A stretch of 64,000 nt of DNA from Aureimonas sp. Leaf324 (lineage in GTDB: Bacteria > Pseudomonadota > Alphaproteobacteria > Rhizobiales > Rhizobiaceae), in contig NZ_LMOH01000012.1 of NCBI RefSeq assembly GCF_001423245.1, forward strand, positions 64,518 through 128,517. Direction: 5' to 3'. Positions 61,511 through 64,000 of the stretch are shown one piece after another. Position numbers and translations under genes: made by a program. The notes beneath the pieces were generated by a model that did not search any database, was not told the DNA's origin, and saw only the letters and a list, made by a program, of their open reading frames with translations. Each line of letters starts with the position of its first letter. Positions within the stretch are counted from its first letter, which is position 1.

Positions 61511-62230
61511 ATGGACACCGCATCCCACATCATCGTCGTCGACGATCACCAGGACATCCGAGATCTCGTCGGGACCTATCTCGAACAGCAGGGATATCGG
61601 GTGAGCGTCGCTGAGAACGGTGCGGCCCTTCGCCGACTTCTGGAACGCAGCGTTCCGGACCTCATCGTCCTCGACATCATGATGCCGGGTGACGACGGGC
61701 TGACGATGTGCCGGGAGATCCGCACGATGGGCGAGACGCCCATCATCTTCCTGACGGCTCGGGCCGAAGAGACCGACAGGGTGATCGGCCTCGAACTCGG
61801 CGCCGACGACTACCTGACCAAACCCTTCTCATCGCGTGAACTCCTCGCCCGCATCAAGGCGGTGCTGCGTAGGGCGCGGCCTGGAGGCCCCCAACGGGTC
61901 CACCGTCGCCCCTCCATGCTGCGCTTCGACCGTTGGACACTCGACGTCAGCCGCCGCGAACTCCAGGACGAGGACGGCGTCGGCGTTCCCCTGAGCACGG
62001 CGGAGTTCCGCCTCCTCAAGGTGTTCGTCGAGCACCCCGGTGCGGTGCTGTCGCGGGACCAGCTGCTCGACCTCACGGTCGGGCGCGAGGCCGAGCCCTT
62101 CGACCGCGCCATCGACAACCAGGTCAGCCGACTGCGCAAAAAGGTCGAGAGCGACCCGAAGAACCCGACCATCATCCTGACCCATTGGGGCGGCGGCTAT
62201 AGCTTCGTCCCGGAGGTGATCGCGCCATGA
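61511..62230 (+). CDS. OmpR-family response regulator
   Basis: A 239-residue regulator from ATG 61511. The receiver domain has IVVDDHQDIRDLV, the phosphoryl Asp at residue 55 in LIVLDIMMPGDDG, Thr in FLTARAEE and the Lys in LTKPFSSREL. The winged-helix output domain runs from about 140 (LSTAEFRLLKVFVEHPGAVLSR, then NQVSRLRKKV and WGGGYSFVPEV). It overlaps the kinase gene by 4 bp (ATGA at 62227), so the pair is co-translated. A TATACT box at 61477 is a possible -10. Confidence 0.93.
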   Translation: MDTASHIIVVDDHQDIRDLVGTYLEQQGYRVSVAENGAALRRLLERSVPDLIVLDIMMPGDDGLTMCREIRTMGETPIIFLTARAEETDRVIGLELGADDYLTKPFSSRELLARIKAVLRRARPGGPQRVHRRPSMLRFDRWTLDVSRRELQDEDGVGVPLSTAEFRLLKVFVEHPGAVLSRDQLLDLTVGREAEPFDRAIDNQVSRLRKKVESDPKNPTIILTHWGGGYSFVPEVIAP

Positions 62231-63729
62231 CCATAGCATCGAACCACGCCACGGTATGGAAGCGCGCTCTCCGCTGGCCGACATTCGAAGCCAAGCGATG
62301 GAGTCCGGCCTACTGGTGGCGCAAGAGCCTGGCGATCCAGCTTCTCGCCTCCATGCTCCTCGCCCTCTTCGGCAGCCTCGCCTTCGGCCTCTACATCTGC
62401 TGGGACGAATACAAGGGCGCCATTCAGAGCGCGGCACGAACGGAGCTGCACAGCCGCTCGGCGGCGGTGGCGCGTCTGATGGAGGTGGCGACGCCCGACC
62501 TCAGGGACGAACTCGCTCGGGTCAACAGCACGCAGTACACGCGCTTCTGGGTCTCGGCCGGCGGCACGCCGAACCTAGACGGCTGGGTCGATGCCGCCTT
62601 CGTCCAGTTCCAGGTCCCGCTTCGTGACCTTCTCGGCGAAGGAGTCGAGGACACTCCGGTCGGCCACCCCGGTGCCGGCCTAGTCTTCGAAACGGATGCG
62701 ACGAGCGATCTGTTCCGCCAAGGGGCCCGTTGGGACGGCCCGATCGTCCAAGGCGTCTCCGACGCTCCCCTTCGTGCGCGATACTTGGACTACGCGGAGG
62801 GCGACGGGGCCGGCGTCATCATTCCGCTGACCGACGGGCAGGCTCTCAACGTCGCGTTCTACAAGCACATCGTCCCGTCGATCTGGGCGACACCGCTTCC
62901 GTTGACCCTCGCGCTTACGGCCGGGTTGGTAGCTCTCGTCGGTGCCTTCACCGCCCGGCGCATCGCACGCCCCCTAAGACAGCTGACCACGGCCGCGGAG
63001 TCGCTCGGGCGCGGCGAGGCGGTGCAGCCGTTGTGCGAATGCGGCCCCGACGACATCCGTCGGACGTCGGAGGCCTTCAATCGCATGCAGGAGCGCCTTC
63101 ACCGCTTCGTGGACGACCGGACGCGGATGCTCGCCGCGATCAGCCACGACCTGCGCACACCCCTCACCACCCTTCGCCTGCGCGCCGAACTCGTCGAGGA
63201 CGCGAACCTTCAGGGACGTATGCTCTCGACGATCGACGAGATGCAGGCGATGACCGATGCCACCTTGGCCCTCATCCGCCAGGAGACGACGGCCGAGGCG
63301 ACCCGTACCATCGACCTGTGCGCCCTCGTCGAGAGCACGTGCGAGGATCTCGCCGAACTCGGCCACGACGTGACGTTCGAGACCAGCGAGCGTCTTCCCT
63401 ACCGTTGCCGGCCGGATGGTCTGCGACGTGTCGTGCGCAACCTCGTCGAGAACGCCGCTCGATACGCTGGCAATGCGAACGTACGCGTCGTCACCACGCG
63501 TTCGACCGTCGAGATCGTCGTGGAGGACGACGGTCCCGGCATCCCCGCCGACAAGCTGGACGAAGTGTTCGCGCCCTTCTACCGCCTCGAGGGTTCGCGT
63601 TCCCGCCAGACGGGCGGGGCCGGCCTCGGCCTGTCGATCGCCCGAGCCATCGTCCGTCAGCACGGAGGCGACATCGCGCTTCGCCGGCGCTCGCCCGGCT
63701 TGAGCGCCGTCGTGAGGCTCCCGGCCTGA
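62227..63729 (+). CDS. Sensor histidine kinase
   Basis: A 500-residue membrane kinase. Transmembrane segments are at about residues 34-59 (SLAIQLLASMLLALFGSLAF) and 221-243, enclosing a periplasmic sensor of about 160 residues with no family I can name. A HAMP region (ARRIARPLRQLTTAAESLGRGE) follows, then the H-box with His307 in AAISHDLRTPLT, N-box NLVENAARYA, G1 VEDDGPGIP and G2 GAGLGLSIARAIV. It pairs with the overlapping response regulator. The ligand is unknown. Confidence 0.93.
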   Translation: MTIASNHATVWKRALRWPTFEAKRWSPAYWWRKSLAIQLLASMLLALFGSLAFGLYICWDEYKGAIQSAARTELHSRSAAVARLMEVATPDLRDELARVNSTQYTRFWVSAGGTPNLDGWVDAAFVQFQVPLRDLLGEGVEDTPVGHPGAGLVFETDATSDLFRQGARWDGPIVQGVSDAPLRARYLDYAEGDGAGVIIPLTDGQALNVAFYKHIVPSIWATPLPLTLALTAGLVALVGAFTARRIARPLRQLTTAAESLGRGEAVQPLCECGPDDIRRTSEAFNRMQERLHRFVDDRTRMLAAISHDLRTPLTTLRLRAELVEDANLQGRMLSTIDEMQAMTDATLALIRQETTAEATRTIDLCALVESTCEDLAELGHDVTFETSERLPYRCRPDGLRRVVRNLVENAARYAGNANVRVVTTRSTVEIVVEDDGPGIPADKLDEVFAPFYRLEGSRSRQTGGAGLGLSIARAIVRQHGGDIALRRRSPGLSAVVRLPA

Positions 63730-63865
63730 GACCAGGCGTTCCCCCATCGTATCGGTGGCAAGCTGCCGCTCGGACGTCGAGATCGTCGAAACGCTGACTG
63801 AACTGCGATCGACGACCGTCGCTCCTCACCGTTGCCGCGTCTCGACGCCCCATCGAAAGCCCGGA

Positions 63866-64000
63866 ATGTTCCACCTGAACTTCTCGATCCCGTGCCTCTA
63901 CGTGCTGGCGCGGTTTCTCCTGCCGCTCCCCTGGCCGACCCGATCGAAGCTGGCCGCCGGCGCCCTTCTCCTTTTCGCCTCGCAGTTCCACCTCTGGAAC
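63866..64000 (+). CDS. N-terminal part of a membrane protein, possibly a membrane-anchored metallophosphoesterase
   Basis: From ATG 63866 the frame is open to the window edge (45 residues): MFHLNFSIPCLYVLARFLLP, then a second hydrophobic segment ending ALLLFASQFHLWN. The pattern of two membrane helices with a SQFHLWN turn resembles the start of membrane-bound metallophosphoesterases, whose catalytic domain would follow outside the window. The call is tentative because no catalytic residues are visible. Confidence 0.45.
   Translation, partial: MFHLNFSIPCLYVLARFLLPLPWPTRSKLAAGALLLFASQFHLWN

Overview
The window is GC-rich, densely coding DNA with short intergenic gaps. Genes are mixed on both strands in small operons, and many use GTG or TTG starts with clear GGAG-type ribosome sites. 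The content points to an alphaproteobacterium, probably Hyphomicrobiales (inference): TctABC-type tripartite tricarboxylate transporters, a tartrate dehydrogenase/glycerate kinase pair next to a LysR gene, a Tat-exported PaoABC-like aldehyde oxidoreductase, and many LysR/IclR regulators. No rRNA, tRNA, CRISPR array, insertion sequence or replication gene was seen. The stretch looks like an accessory catabolic island, on a chromosome or a large replicon.

Layout. 1-1909 (minus): an operon of SDR, SMP-30 lactonase and MmgE/PrpD (cut by the left edge). 2284-5642: a convergent pair with a defence-like look, an OLD-family ATPase/TOPRIM nuclease and a RES-domain protein. 5831-7655: IclR regulator and a D-2-hydroxyacid dehydrogenase. 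7846-12101: a cupin gene divergent from an HpcH/HpaI aldolase, SDR and aldehyde dehydrogenase. 12328-16322: aldehyde dehydrogenase, zinc alcohol dehydrogenase and a divergent LysR. 16391-19514: TctCBA. 19907-25778: LysR, tartrate dehydrogenase, glycerate 2-kinase, aldehyde dehydrogenase and a small membrane protein. 25840-28617: LysR and a divergent aldehyde dehydrogenase. 29033-34015: TctC, SDR, TctB, TctA, TctC. 34279-35814: a decayed gene and a Phd/PIN toxin-antitoxin pair. 36607-41309: sugar-type ABC importer plus SDR. 41342-43258: an unrecognised 638-residue protein. 43341-48188: MmgE/PrpD divergent from SDR, SMP-30 and aldehyde dehydrogenase. 48429-52022: exported cupin and carboxymuconolactone decarboxylase-like proteins, LysR, SDR. 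52273-54729: MFS transporter and a second zinc alcohol dehydrogenase. 55261-60563: paoABC-like operon and an MFS exporter. 60850-64000: a small secreted repeat protein, a two-component system and the start of a membrane protein.

How it fits together. Six SDRs, five aldehyde dehydrogenases, two zinc alcohol dehydrogenases, two lactonases, an aldolase, three TctC binding proteins and an ABC importer suggest stepwise oxidation of imported sugars or sugar acids. Two observations tie the parts together. First, SDR + SMP-30 + MmgE/PrpD occur together twice, as an operon at the left edge and as a divergent locus near 44 kb. Second, an 18-bp dyad, CTATM-N8-TTATM, recurs at five intergenic places (plus one near match), in front of the LysR/aldehyde dehydrogenase, cupin/aldolase, MmgE/SDR, ABC importer and TctC genes. 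I infer a dispersed regulon of one LysR protein (25840-26739) that may encode an uncharacterised non-phosphorylative sugar-acid pathway. An IclR-type palindrome (GTTTCATATATGAAAC) in front of the IclR gene recurs as a near copy in front of the left-edge operon, suggesting that operon has its own switch.
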